This document shows, in pieces, positions 10,370-22,417 of a stretch of 64,000 nt of DNA. The DNA is from Ancylostoma caninum (taxonomy: Eukaryota > Nematoda > Chromadorea > Rhabditida > Ancylostomatidae). The stretch spans positions 186,001 to 250,000 of the forward strand of contig JBAJFG010000188.1 of NCBI GenBank assembly GCA_037903475.1, in the 5' to 3' direction. The notes beneath the pieces were generated by a model. That model searched no databases. It had not been told where the DNA came from and saw only the letters and a list, made by a program, of their open reading frames with translations. The translations under genes were made by a program, and so were the position numbers. How positions within the stretch are numbered: the stretch's first letter is position 1; every line of letters begins with the position of its first letter.

Positions 10370-11200
10370 GACAAGGGTGAGCCATCTGATTGCTTGCACA
10401 TACAACTGCCATAGCGTCAGTTCGGCCGCTCAGCTATCGGTTTTAATTGAGGAAGCACAACGGATTAAGTACGACGTCATTGGACTGAGCGAAACGAAAC
10501 CGAAGGAACCTCTGACGTGCACATAGAACAACGGTGCCGCTGTTAATCTAGGAGCTCGTAAAACCGGCTCAACGTCGGGGGGAGTGGGCTTCATCGTGGC
10601 ACCAAACTTCGCCAGAAATAGCACAAGTGCCACATTTCATGGACATCGGCTGGGAGTATTAACAGCATCAAAGGACATCGATGTCTCCGTCATCCAGGCC
10701 TACGCTCCTACCGTGGATGGGGATGAAGAAGAACACGACGAGTTTTACAGCGATCTTAGTTATCTCATCCGTTCCCAGAAGAGCACCTATGTTGTAGTGA
10801 TGGGTGACTTCAACGCTCGCATAGGATCACGAAAGGTTGGAGAAGTATTTATCGGACCGAACTCGGCAGAGCAGAGGAACGAGGCCGGAGAAAGGCTCGC
10901 AAATTTCTGTGAAACGCACCATCTCTTCCATGGGAACAGCCAGTTTGTGAAGAATATAGCAAAGAGATGGATGTGAAGAATATAGCAAAGAGATGGACAT
11001 ATGTCTCTCCCAATGGGCAACACTATCACAAACTCGATCATATCTTATGTAATAAGTGAGTTATCACGGACGTTGGTGTTGTCCCATCATTCAACACGGG
11101 AAGTGACCATCGCTTATTACGAGCTCGGCTGCATTTCGACCGAGGACAAGTCCGCTTATCCCGAATACGCTCGAGGCGCCCACAACCAACCATCCTAGAT
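10370..11200 (+). pseudogene. Endonuclease domain of the RTE element, broken
   Basis: Residues expected of an exonuclease-endonuclease-phosphatase fold are readable: the ETK motif near 10490, the GDFNAR motif near 10803 and the SDHRL motif near 11105. A TAG near 10525 and the 26-bp duplication, which puts a TGA straight after KRWM, break the frame. Such endonucleases nick target DNA to prime reverse transcription. Confidence 0.85.
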
Positions 11201-11259
11201 GAGGAGATGGTCAGAGTCACTGCTGCCAAGGAGGCCTTTGAGATGGTAGGACGACCTCA

Positions 11260-13250
11260 ACGAGGATTACACCCACCTGGTTGAAACCATCGTCAAGATC
11301 AGGAAATGAGTGTCGTGCCGCAGCACCCAACCATGTAACAGGACGAATCTCCAGCGGCACCTGCGCCCTTCTTGAGAAGCGGAGGCACATGGATCGACAA
11401 GGGAATCAGGTAGAATACGCAATCCTGAACAGACTCTGCAGGCAAAGGCTAGCTGAGGACCACGCGAACTTCGTTAGAAATCGTCTGCTTGATGCCGCTC
11501 ACAGTAAGCGCAGCCTGAAGATGGAAAAGCGTGCGCTGGCAGAATATAGTCTATCGATCCCGTTTTTGAAAGCTCCAGATGGTTCGCGTTATACGTCTCG
11601 ACCAGGAATGGAGAGTATCATGAAGAACTTCTACTCTGCCTTCTTCAGATCTGCATCGGGCTAAACTACTAATGTTTTGAGCCCCGGAGAAGAGGTGCTG
11701 CCGTTCCTTCCGTCGGAGGTGCGACATGCGATTGAGATGATGCCGCTAGGAAAAGCTCCTGGTTCTGATGGAATCACAGTGGAACTTCTACAGGCTTGCG
11801 GACCCACTCTGTACGCCGCACTGGCGAGACGGTTCTCCCGCTACCTTGCAAAATGTGAAGTACCAGTAGCTTGGAAGCGGTCCTCGACCATTCTTCTTTT
11901 CAAAAAGGGAGACAAAGAAAACTTGGAGAACTACCGTTCTGTGACGCTACTGCCAGTGCTATACAAGGTTTTCACGCGTTGCCTCCTGACGCGCATTCGG
12001 AGGACGCTGGACGAAGCTCAATCGGTAGAGCAGGCAGGATTCCGGCGCAAGTTCAGCATGCTGGATCACATAATCACTTGCTGTCGATTGATCGAGGCCG
12101 CCCGAGAATACCAAGAACTACTAGTGCTGACTTTTGTTGACTACAAAAAGGCATTTGATTCAGTGGAGCCGGCGAAGGTCTGGAAAGCGCTGGAAGAACA
12201 GGGTGTTGAGTCGCTGTACATAAAGGTTTTGTGTGAGTGCTACTCGGGATGCACTACGGTGTTTCGGCCGTTTCTCAAACGATATCGAGGTACCTGTGGA
12301 GAAAGGAGTTCGTCAAGGCGACCCAGTTTCACCGAATTTATTCTCAGCGTGTTTGGAGTCGGTCATTCGCAACTGCGATTGGAGCACCTTTGGAGTCCTC
12401 ATCGACGGAAAGCGGCTGAACCATCTACGCTTCGCAGATGACATAGTGCTGATCACGAGGTCACCGGACGATGCCTCTGAAATGCTTAGACTGCTGGACG
12501 AAGAAGGAAGAAGAACAGGTTTCAGCATCAACACGACTAAAACGAAGGTCATGAGAGCGCATTTTCTAGTCAGCAGCCGGTATTTCTTCAGGGTGTTCCC
12601 CTCGAAGACGTCAGCGAATATATCTATCTTGGTCGCCTCCTAAACATGGAGAACGACATCAAGCCAGAGATCGCGAGCAGAGGACGAGCGGGCTGGGCCG
12701 TTTATAATTCGATTAAAAGCTACTCGACAACACCAAGGGCCAGAAGCTACGCGCGGATCTCTTCAACTCGATCGTGCTGCCAGCCCTGTGCTACGCGAGC
12801 GAAACGTGGGCGCTGACAAAAATCGCTGAGACTCAGCTTAGCTCGGCCCAGGTCTCACTTGAACGTCACATGTTTGGGCTGTCCTTGCGCCAGCAGCGAG
12901 AGCGTCGTCTCCACAACCCAGATATTAGAGCAATGTCGATGGTCCATGACGCTGTTCTTCACGCCGACAAGTCGAAACATCGGTACGCAGGACATCTCAT
13001 GAGATGCTCGGATGGTCGATGGAGTTCTGCGGTTCTGCGATGGTACCCTCGTGACAGAAAGCGACCGCGCGGCCGACCCTCCTACAAGGTGGTACGATTC
13101 GTTGGCTTATCGATACAACAGCGGTGCTTCCGGTCCAGTTAAGGTCCACTGGTCGACTAAGGCCCAAGACCGATCGGTGTGGAAGAGAAGTTGGGACCCG
13201 CGCAAGCCAACCGCCGTGCTGAGGAACGGGTCGCCTAAGTATCCTAAGTA
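11260..13250 (+). pseudogene. Reverse transcriptase and tail of the RTE element, broken
   Basis: The palm catalytic aspartates are retained (in VDYKKAFD near 12137 and FADD near 12430), but the domain lies in at least three frames. A stop separates 11281-11664 from 11677-12441; a shift near 12275 moves the frame to 12233-12643; a further shift joins 12774-13142. The tail ends in a basic PRDRKRPRGRPS stretch followed by a tryptophan-rich end. Confidence 0.85.
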
Positions 13251-13419
13251 AGTTTCTCTTAGAATTCCTCGTGGGTGCGAACAAACTTTCCTTCAAATGC
13301 GTTTTCATTGCTCTCTTTTCTGGTTTTCGATTTCACGCTAATGTCAAGCAAGTAGCGCCCTTGCTGTTTAAGTTGTTTAAGTTAAGAGTGGAAATTACTG
13401 TGCAGTGCCTAAAAGTGCA

Positions 13420-13500
13420 AGAAAAGGCGGCGGGGTGTTTGGGCTCAGCTAAAAACGGGGCGTGGCCAATGATGCCCTATGGATATATCAGTGTTACGGT
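13420..13500. repeat. Dispersed repeat fragment, GGGCGTGGC family
   Basis: TTTGGGCTCAGCTAAAAACG followed by GGGCGTGGCC and CCTATGGATAT matches 6508-6560 and the reverse of 14160-14218. The function is unknown; it is listed because three copies lie within 8 kb. Confidence 0.5.
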
Positions 13501-14159
13501 GCTTCTGCTGACAGCTGCACTGGCTCACATACTGTCTGTTCCAAAAATCAGAGCAATTCAATATGTTTTGTTTAATTACACGGAGCGCATTTTATCACAC
13601 GCTAAATCATGGAAATTGGCGCTATCAATCGATCAATAGCTGGAAGCGCGCCAAAATATGTCTCGTATATAACAACGTGGCGAGACTTACCTCATCTTGG
13701 CGGATGGCCAAGTGGCAAAATTCGTGAAAAGGACTGTATATAGAAGGATGTGGATGTCGCGCATTTCGACTACTTCTACTATGTAACAACGATGAATTGC
13801 CGCTTCGGAGCATTCACAATAAAAATGTCACCTAAGGGTTCATACGAGAGAAAAAGGTTCGAAAATTTTTAATAAACCAAAGGGAAGTAATACGCTTCTG
13901 AAACGGGACCAAATACGATGTCGTAGGGACCCCGGAAAATTGTGCGGCGAGGCTATATCACGTGCTGAACATAAAGATTAGGTCTTCAACTGGATAAAAA
14001 TGACGTCGTTTGACAAAATGGGCACCGACTCCGCGATCAGAACAGCAACTAGTCTATTATAGGAAAATTTCGGAGAGTTTTGAGAATTACAGTTCAAAAA
14101 TTTCAACCCTCTGCGTGAGCGTTCTTGGCTGCCACTTAGTGGCTGCGCGCCGCGTTCGT

Positions 14160-14220
14160 ACCCGCGGGCCATCGTCAGCCACGCCCCTTTTTTGGCTGAG
14201 CCCAAACGCGCGCCCTCCCA
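14160..14220. repeat. Dispersed repeat fragment, reversed copy
   Basis: Reverse complement of the 13436-13495 block (GCCACGCCCC then GGCTGAGCCCAAA). With the copy at 13420 it forms an inverted pair spanning about 0.8 kb, which might be the ends of one element. Confidence 0.45.
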
Positions 14221-14304
14221 AGAAAATGACTAGACAGAAAGACTGCAAGGAAAGAACCCGATGTAGTGGAATTTCTGTGATGAATTCCTCGAAAAATCAG
14301 GGGC

Positions 14305-14409
14305 TGGGCAGCGATCAGCTGGTGCTATCGGTTGAGAGCCGCGCTGCACGCGTGGTCACGGCGACAACGAACCGCACGCGCAATCCGTCTAACTTTTCGA
14401 CGAGGACTG
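14305..14409. repeat. Repeat D, reversed copy abutting MITE A
   Basis: Reverse complement of 9573-9680, ending CTTTTCGACGAGGACTG immediately before the TA (14410-14411) that precedes MITE A copy 2. Confidence 0.6.
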
Positions 14410-14411
14410 TA

Positions 14412-14648
14412 CAGTCTGTCCGAAACGACGAGCCCACCTACGCACACGGGGATCGAGAGGCGGCGCGTCTGGGACGTATGCTGTTAGCTGCAAAGCCGAA
14501 CACGTCACAGCCAAATCACTGGTCGATACCATAAAGATAACGATGAGGCGTGATACGCAGATTAGAGATGAAGACGTGGAGTGCTGGCAAGCGCGGCCGC
14601 CCCTCGATCCCCGCGTGCGTGGGCGGACTCGCCGTTTCGGACAGACTG
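14412..14648. mobile_element. 237-bp TA-flanked MITE A, copy 2
   Basis: Ends CAGTCTGTCCGAAACGACGA in inverted form, TA at 14410-14411 and 14649-14650, with the same length as the copy at 8282-8518. Confidence 0.85.
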
Positions 14649-14650
14649 TA

Positions 14651-15240
14651 TGTACCTGACCTCCATTCATAATGTACAAAATACAGGTTGCTCCGAGCAG
14701 CATGGGGTTAAAAAAGCACTTTTTTGAAAACGGCGAGAACTTTCCCGTACAACCTAATACATGCATTTTCATCACTATGAAGGTGTTACCAGGGTAGCTG
14801 AACCTTTAGCACATTTTAGATGTAATGTTGTGTGATTACTGTTAAGAGGATGGTGAATGTGATGTTTGAAGCTCGGGTGCGTTGCACTAGAAGCTCAGAA
14901 GTTTCCACCGTAAATCCAAATGTATCGTACGTGCAATGCACAAAATGTAACGCATCCGACGCCTGAGATTACGGTAGCATGATGTCGTCGCCGAAGATCG
15001 ATCACACATTACGGAGGAAGCTCTCCTAAAATGAGAACGGTGGAGGAGGTTTCCTTTCCGTAATTTTCTGATGCTTTGTTTTCCAGTAATTCAGTCGATC
15101 TCCTTAATCGATATTGATGACTGTTCACTACTTTCGTCGTTTTCATCGATCTTGCAAATCAGTCATGGATGTATTTCAACAATTTTCATGGACTTTGTCT
15201 TTAGGGAGGCCTTTTTTCCGTGGTTCTTCATTCACACCGT
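14651..15240. other. No gene or repeat recognised
   Basis: Unique-looking non-coding sequence with short frames only. Confidence 0.4.
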
Positions 15241-15244
15241 TTGT

Positions 15245-15735
15245 TGAGAAGTCAAACTTAAAAGGCAGCGGCCCACCTCCTTTCGAGAATTGGAGTTACT
15301 AGCATATCCTAGACTTTCTGTCCATGTTGATCCCAGTAATGTACATCAACAGGCTTAAAAATGACGAAAGCCTCGTTTTCGAGAGGGTCAAACTGGCCAC
15401 ATTTTTGGATCCCGGAGGTGGATCGCTCCAAGCTGTGCTGGCTGCCTGCCACGTCTGCAGCGTTGACCATGTTGACGAGATGCAGAATCTGCCATTAACT
15501 CAACCACGAGAATGAGGTGGACCCCTGCCTTTAAAGGCATCGGCCCACCTCGTTTCGAGAATTGGAGTTACTAGCATACTGTCACATACCCCTTCCCAGA
15601 AGAAGGGTTCATAGACCATTTTGAGACAATTTATGTATGCCGCTGCAATCACGGTGTCGAGTAGATGCAGAATCTGTTATTAGCTCTACCACGATAATGA
15701 GGTGGGCCCCTGCCTTTAAAGGCAGCGTTCACGGA
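15245..15735. repeat. Cluster of AAAGGCA-CGGCCCACCTC repeats
   Basis: The block GGCCCACCTC then TTTCGAGAATTGGAGTTACT occurs directly repeated near 15269 and 15551. The opposite strand version (GAGGTGGRCCCCTGCCTTTA) occurs near 15511 and 15700. At 15511-15553 the two orientations form a hairpin centred on TTTAAA. This looks like overlapping copies of a short mobile repeat. Confidence 0.6.
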
Positions 15736-15797
15736 AATCTTCATGTTGGAGATCTGATATGACATGATCCGGGGTGTTGAGGGACGTAGAACACATA

Positions 15798-15826
15798 TTT
15801 AATAATTAAATTTAATAATTAAATGA
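15798..15826. repeat. AT-rich short tandem repeat
   Basis: Two to three units of TTTAATAATTAAA. Confidence 0.8.
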
Positions 15827-15829
15827 CAT

Positions 15830-16798
15830 GAAACGCGCTAAAAATCCACGAAGACTGGGTGCTGCCCTCTATGTGCTTTATCTCAGAAAAAGTATCGCAC
15901 GCATGCGTAGGGATATCACAGGGCACAGGGAGGGCTTGGTCAGAAGGCCCGGTCTGTTACAGACAGCAAGTCCCGATTTAGTCCTCCGCAAGTCCCTATA
16001 CCTTCCTCGAACAGAACTTATCACTCCCAGCTCCGCTCTGCTCCATCCATGCGCACAACCAAGGGGCTAGTAGAGGCATCCTTTAATTCTTTCCTCTTTT
16101 GTTCTTGTCGCAGTGCATTTCCAATAGAAAGGAGTGTTACAGTGCGCCATCTACACCGATCGGGGCCGGACGCTGAATACATAACCTCTATAGGGCTATG
16201 GAGGTTTCAGCACTTTCCGCATAAAGCTATTTCGTTTAATCTGTTTCGTTTTTTACAACCAAAATTTGTCCAAGTTTGGTCCAAAATTATCTATTTATGG
16301 ATTCTGCTGATTTTCCCCTTTTGATCACGAGGCAAAGAGTACAGGGAGTACACGCGTTTTTCTAACGTGCTGAACACAAATATGACGAGCATGTTGCATC
16401 AAAGTTCCGGCGTATTGATTGTTCATTGATTCTTTGATTTTATTAACTTTCTCTTAGGGTGGGTCAGTGTGGACATGTGCATTGAGGTCTTTGAATAGGT
16501 TGGCCACGCGTACGTCGAAATATCAAGCAGTTCCTTCTATATATCAATCATTCAGTTCCTGCTCAGGGATGGCCCACTAGAGTTCTCCAAAACGGCCAGC
16601 GCGAACACGGCAAACATTTTCCATTTACGGTATTACAATCCGATCGATTTTTACCAACTTACTAGTGGCCCCGTAAGCCACGTTACTGTGCTAATTTCCA
16701 AAGTGTGAAAGTATTGGCCTGGTGTGGTTTTTCGTGCGCGCCAACAGGTTGTGTGAGATTTACGTCCTCAACTCGAGCTACACTATTTCACAACTGTA
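15830..16798. other. No gene or repeat recognised
   Basis: Frames reach 91 codons at most, without recognisable motifs. Nothing else was seen. Confidence 0.4.
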
Positions 16799-16800
16799 TA

Positions 16801-16998
16801 CAGGAAGCTCCAAATGTCCGCAGTCAAGAGGGACGTGGCCACGACGCGGCTTTAGACAGAGACACAGGCGCTCGGCATGCTGCCACTGGTTGGCTGCAGA
16901 GTCAGAGAAGCCAGAGGCAGCATAGAGAGCGCGTGTGTCTGATCAAGGAGCCGCGCCGTGGCCACACCCTCTTGACTGCATACATTTGGAGCTTCCTG
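16801..16998. mobile_element. 198-bp TA-flanked MITE, copy 2 (reversed)
   Basis: Nearly identical to 7255-7452 but inverted; TA at 16799-16800 and 16999-17000. Same terminal repeats and palindromic body. Confidence 0.85.
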
Positions 16999-17000
16999 TA

Positions 17001-17589
17001 TGTATAGCTATAACATTATTCAGTCCAAAAAGAGCACGTAGCGTAGCGAATGAGAGAAGATAACTGACAGAATCCGTGGATCAATTTGCTTTGTTCTTTC
17101 CATCTCTATCTTTCGCGAGCAGCGAGCATACCAAGGACCGCGTGAAATACAGAACACAACTGATTTTGTATTGTACAAATCAGTCAATAACTCAGTAAGC
17201 CAATCATACACACACCCTCAGCATTACCACTGTATGTGACTATCCCATCCTTCTAATTCAAACCGAACTTATTCTGAAAACTTTATACTTTTCCAAAGTT
17301 TTTAACAAAAACTGAAAGAAAACATTATTGTGAGAAGAGAATAAGCATCACGAGCGCCTATTTCCACCAATCATCTTTGTCATTCCTCATCGATATTCAC
17401 CGACACGACGTGGTTCATTTATACTAAACCAAAAAAGTTCCAAGTGATGATTAAGAAAGTGATTAAGAAATTACAAAGCAATGAACTGAATTCGCTGACT
17501 ATTCAAATTCACGTGACCTAGGGAAGGGAGATGATCAACAGGGTTGATGGGATAAATGAGTAGGAGCATAAGTTATTGGTTATTTTTCG
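17001..17589. other. No gene recognised
   Basis: AT-rich non-coding sequence leading into the minisatellite. Confidence 0.4.
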
Positions 17590-18800
17590 CTTAAGCTCAG
17601 GAAACGAAGATGCTCCATGAGATTGGTGGGATACTTGAGGAGGTGATCCACGGTGTTGGCGGGATACATGGGATGGGTGCGTAATTTATTTTCTAGATTT
17701 TTGCCTGAGTTTCTGGAACGGGAGGTAATCCACAAGGTAGGCGGGATACATGAGGTGGGTGCGTAAGTTATTTTCTAGATTTTTGCCTGAGTTTCTAGTA
17801 AGGGAGGTGGTCCACAGGGTCGGCGAGATACATTGGGTGAGTGCGCAAGTTACCGTCTAGGTGTTTGCCAAAGCTTCTGGAAAGCGAGGTAATCCACGAG
17901 GTTGGCGAGATACATGGGGTGGGTGCGCAAATTATTGTCTGGGCTTTTGCCTAAGCTTCTAGAAAAGGAGGTAATCCACAGGGTTGGCGGGATACATGAG
18001 GTGGGTGCGCAAATTATTGTCTATACTGTTTCTGGGAAGGGAGGTAATCCAGGGGTTGGAACGAGTAGTGGCGGATCTGAACGGGAGGTAGTCCATGGGG
18101 TGGCGGTTGGCGCAAGTGGGTACTGTCTAGGCTTTTGCCTAAGCTTCTGGGGAGGGAGGTAATCCAAGGTGTTGGCGGGATACGTGGGATGAGTGCGTAA
18201 ATTATTATCTAGGCTTTTGCCTGAGCTTCTGGAAAGGGGGGTAATCACAGGGTTGGCGGGATACATGAGGTGGGTGCGCAAGGTATTTTATAGACTTTTG
18301 CCTGAGCTTCTAGTAAGGGAGGTGGTCCACGGGGTTGGCGAGATACATGGGGTGGGTGCGCAAATTAATTGTCTGGGCTTTTGCCTGATCTGAACGGGAG
18401 GTAGTCCATGGGGTTTGGCGGTTGGCGGGACACATGAAGTGGGTGCGCAAGTTACTGTCTAGGCTTTTGCCTAAGCTTCTGGGGAGGGAGGTAATCCAAG
18501 ATGTTGGCGGTATACGTGGGATGAGTGCGCGAATTATTGTCTGGGCTTTTGCCTAAGCTTCTAGAAAGGGAGTTAATCCACAGGGTTGGCGGGATACATG
18601 AGGTGGGTGCGCAAATTATTGTCTAGGTTTTTGCCTGAGCTTCTGGAAAGGGGCAATCCACGAGGTTGGCGAGATACATTGGGTGGGTGCGCAATTTATT
18701 GTCCAGGCTTTTATATCAGTTTCTGGGAAGGGAGGTAATCCAGGGGTTGGCGAGATACATTGAGTGGGTGCGCAAATTATTGTCTAGGCTTTTGCGCGAG
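17590..18800. repeat. Minisatellite, unit about 83 bp, about 14 copies
   Basis: Each unit contains GAGGTAATCCAC, GGTTGGCGGGATACATGAGG, TGGGTGCGCAAATTATTGTC and TTTTGCCTGAGCTTCTGG. Units diverge by substitutions and small deletions, and some are truncated (for example near 18030-18110). Open frames inside it result from the repeat and are not genes. Confidence 0.95.
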
Positions 18801-19039
18801 ATAGCGGCCCCGTGAGTTCCTTGGCTCAAAGTTTCACCGCATTCTATCAGTGTTGGTATTAGAGTTCGAGTAGACTGTCTGCAAACAAACCTAATTAAGC
18901 ACTTCATTCAGTCTCAACACCTGTCTGAATAAAACTAGATTTTGAGAAACTCAAACTAAACAGTGGCAAACAGCTTGCCGAGGAATCACAAAATGCCAAA
19001 ATTGACTGATTGAAATTTTTCACGAGCACGATTTTCTTT

Positions 19040-21898
19040 TTTTGACGACCAACGAACACGTCTTCCTTTTGCCTGAAACCAACACCGCTTTGCCACTGAG
19101 CCAGCCAGCCGAACTCGAGGGAAAATCCCGACCAACAGACCTCGCCACTTCACCACTGGCCCAGTCGAACCCAACAGAAAATACCGACCAGTGGACATGT
19201 GTACACGTGTGCCGCTTTACTTGAGACCGGCGCGACAAGTGTGCCCCTTTATCTGACACCGGCGCAACTTTGCTGCTGACAGCGTCGCAGTCAAGGGAAA
19301 ATCCTGACCAACGGACCCGTGTGCAGCTTAGAGGGGACCAGCGCTACTTTACCACTGGCCCAGTCAACCAGTCAAAACCAAAGAAAAATTCTGACCAACG
19401 GACCCGTGTGCCCCTCAACCTGAGACCAGCACCTGTTTATCATTGGCCCAGTCGAACCCAAGGGAAAGTCCTGACAAACGGACCCTTTTGCCCCTTTACC
19501 TGAGACCGGCGCGACACGTGTGCCCCTTTACCAGAGACCAGCACCTGTTTAACACTGGCGGGAAAATTCTGACCAACGGACCCGTGTGCCCCCTTACCTG
19601 AGACTGACGCGACAAGTGTGCCCCTTATCTGAGCCCGACTCAATTTTGCTGCTGAGGGCATCGCAGTCAAGGGAAAATCCTGACCAACGGACCCGTGCGC
19701 AGCTTAGAGGGGACCAGCGCTACTTTACCACTGGCCTAGTCGATCCCAAAAAAAAATTCGAGCAACAGACTCGTGCGCCCGTTAACCTGAGACCAACGCC
19801 TGTTTACCACTGGCCCAGTTGAACCCAAGGGAAAGTTCTGACCAGTGGACACGTGTGCGCCTTTACCTAAGACCAGCACCTATTTACCACTGGCCCAGTC
19901 AAACTCAAGGGAAAGTCCTGACCAACGGACATTTGTGCCGCTTTACCTGAGACCAGCGCCTTTTTACCATTAGCCCAGTCGAACCCAAGGCAAAGTGCTG
20001 ACCAACGACCCGTGTGCCTCTTTACCACAGACCAGAACCTCTTTACCACTGGCGGGAAAGTTCTGACCAACGGACCCGTGTGCCCCTTTACCTGAAACCA
20101 GCACATGTTTGCCACTGGCCCAGTTGAACCCAAGGGAAAGTCCTGACCAACGGACCCGTGTGCATCTTTACCTGAGAGCGGCGCCTGTTTACCACTGGCC
20201 CAGTCGAACCCAAGGGAAAGTCCTGACCAATAGACCCGTGTGGTCCTTTTCCTGAGACCGACGCCTGTTTATCATTGGCCCAGTCGAACCCAAGGGAAAA
20301 TGCTGACCAACAACCCATGTTCCCCTGAGACCCAACGTGTGCCCCTTTACCTGAGACCAGCACATGTTTGCCACTGGCCCAGTTGAACCCAAGGGAAAGT
20401 CCTGACCAACGGACCCGTGTGCAGCTTTACCTGAGAGCGGCGCCTGTTTACCACTGGCCCAGTCGAACCCAAGGGAAAGTCCTGACCAATAGACCCGTGT
20501 GGTCTTTTTCCTGAGATCGACGCCTTTTTATCATTGGCCCAGTCGAACCCAAGGGAAAATGCTGACCAACAACCCATGTTCCCCTTTACCAGAGACCAGC
20601 AACTGTTTACCACTGGTGGAAAAATTCTGACCAACGGACCCGTATGCCCCTTTACCTGAGACCGGCGCCTTTTTACCATTAGCCCAGTCGAACCCAAGGG
20701 AAAATGCTGACCAACAACCCATGTTCCCCTTTACCAGAGACCAGCAACTGTTTACCACTGGCGGAAAAATTCTGACCAACGGACCCGTGTGCCCCTTTAC
20801 CTGAGACTGACGCGACAAGTGTGCCCCTTATCTGAGCCCGACTCAATTTTGCTGCTGAGGACATCGCAGTCAAGGGAAAATCCTGACCAACGGACCCGTG
20901 CGCAGCTTAGAGGGGACCAGCGCTACTTTACCACTGGCCTAGTCGATCCCAAAAAAAAATTCTGAGCAACGGACTCGTGTGCCCCTTAACCTGACACCAA
21001 CGCATGTTTACCACTGGCCCAGTCAAATCCAAGGGAAAATGCTGACCAACGACCCGTGTGCCCCTTTACCACAGATCAGCACCTGTTTATGCTGGCGGGA
21101 AAGTTCTGACCAACGGACCCGTGTGTCCCTTTACTTCAGACCAGCACCTGTTTACCACTGGCCCAGTGGAACCCAAGGGAAAGTCCTGACCAACGGACCT
21201 TTCTGCCTCTTTACATGAGACCAGCGCCTTTTTACCATTAGCCCAGTCGAACCCAAGGGAAAGAGCTGAGCAACGACCCGTGTGCCCCTTCACCAGAGAC
21301 CAGCATCTGTTTACCACTGGCGGGAAAATTCTGACCATGGACCTTTGTGCCCCTTTACCTGAGACCGGCGCCTTTTTACCATTAGCCCAGTCGAACCCAA
21401 GGCAAAGTGCTGACCAACGACCCGTGTGCCTCTTTACCACAGATCAGAACCTCTTTACCAATGGCGGGAAAGTTCTGACCAACGGACCCGTGTGCCCCTT
21501 CACCAGAGACCAGCATCTGTTTACCACTGGCGGGAAAATTCTGACCATGGACCTTTGTGCCCCTTTACCTGAGACCGGCGCCTTTTTACCATTAGCCCAG
21601 TCGAACCCAAGGCAAAGTGCTGACCAACGACCCGTGTGCCTCTTTACCACAGACCAGAACCTCTTTACCAATGGCGGGAAAGTTCTGACCAACGGACCCG
21701 TGTGCCCCTTTACCTGAGACCAGCACATGTTTACCACTGGCACAGTCGAACCCAAGGGAAAGCCCTGACGAATGCACCCGTGTGCACCTTAGATGGGACC
21801 AGCGCTACTTTACCACTGGCCCAGCTAGCTGAACCCACAGGAAAATTCCGACCAATGGGCCCGTGTGTCTCTTTACCTGAGACCGGCGCATGTTTACC
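19040..21898. repeat. Satellite, unit about 80 bp, about 35 copies, with higher-order repeats
   Basis: The consensus unit contains GACCAACGGACCCGTGTGCC, CCTTTACCTGAGACCAGC, TTTACCACTGGCCCAGTCGA and ACCCAAGGGAAAGTCCT. Longer periods are visible: about 210 bp (21301 against 21511), about 260 bp (20099 against 20359) and about 1.2 kb (19601 against 20804). Several variants lack parts of the unit. Long open frames on both strands (up to 145 codons) follow from the repeat and read as repeated peptides. Confidence 0.95.
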
Positions 21899-21966
21899 AC
21901 CACTTCGTTTCAAAACCATGACAGGAAACGCTACCACTTCGTTTCAAAACCATGACAGGAAACAAA
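21899..21966. repeat. Tandem duplication of 34 bp
   Basis: Two units of ACCACTTCGTTTCAAAACCA plus CATGACAGGAAAC at the right edge of the 80-bp satellite. Confidence 0.9.
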
Positions 21967-22417
21967 ACCATGTGCTAGGATTTTGGTGAAACGTTAATCG
22001 ACATTATTAGGATTATTGGGCTCCAAATAGGATTTGCAGGAAGCCTCCTCCCCCCTGAGAATGGCTTGCTGAATTTAAAAAATCATATCTGTTTGATTCT
22101 TTAAATCCAGTTGTTTAGTTTCATCATTATTTTTTGAATATTTATTACTGGACGGTGTACCCGGCTTTGCTCGGGTCCTCTGTTTCTCCCGGCTATTTGA
22201 ATCTGATGCCAACATTTGTTGAGCCAAAAGAAACCTATCGAGATATTCATCACTTAGTGATCAGCCTAAATGACACTTCTTCATTCCGTCCCCTTCCCTC
22301 AAAAGTAAGGTAAAGTTGTTTGGCTGGTAAATTCTTCTAAAATGCTTCCCATATTTACGCTGAAAGTTTCGAAAAATCCCAGAAGACACGGTTTCATTGA
22401 CCTGTGAGCATTAATAC
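21967..22417. other. Spacer between two satellites
   Basis: Non-coding. A small hairpin ACCCGGCTTTGCTCGGGT lies near 22158-22175. No gene was recognised. Confidence 0.5.

Larger units (their letters stand above)
10080..13255 (+). mobile_element. RTE-clade non-LTR retrotransposon, inactive
   Basis: The element runs rightwards: a leader of about 300 bp, an apurinic-type endonuclease (about 10370-11180) and a reverse transcriptase (about 11260-12650), then a C-terminal tail to about 13250. Endonuclease signs are DVIGLSETK, VVMGDFNARIG and SDHRLLRARL. The reverse transcriptase has GKAPGSDGI, the FVDYKKAFDSVE motif, GVRQGDPVSP and the catalytic RFADDIVL. The tail has LPALCYASETWAL and AGHLMRCSDGRW, typical of RTE proteins. 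There are no LTRs. It is dead: an in-frame TAG near 10525, a 26-bp tandem duplication at 10947-10998, and frame changes near 11245, 12275, 12565 and 12770. It is nearly full length. Confidence 0.9.

Noticed and set aside
21280..21717. 145-codon frame in the 80-bp satellite
   Set aside because: Its translation only repeats the satellite unit (GKVLTNGPVCPF and the like); no coding evidence.
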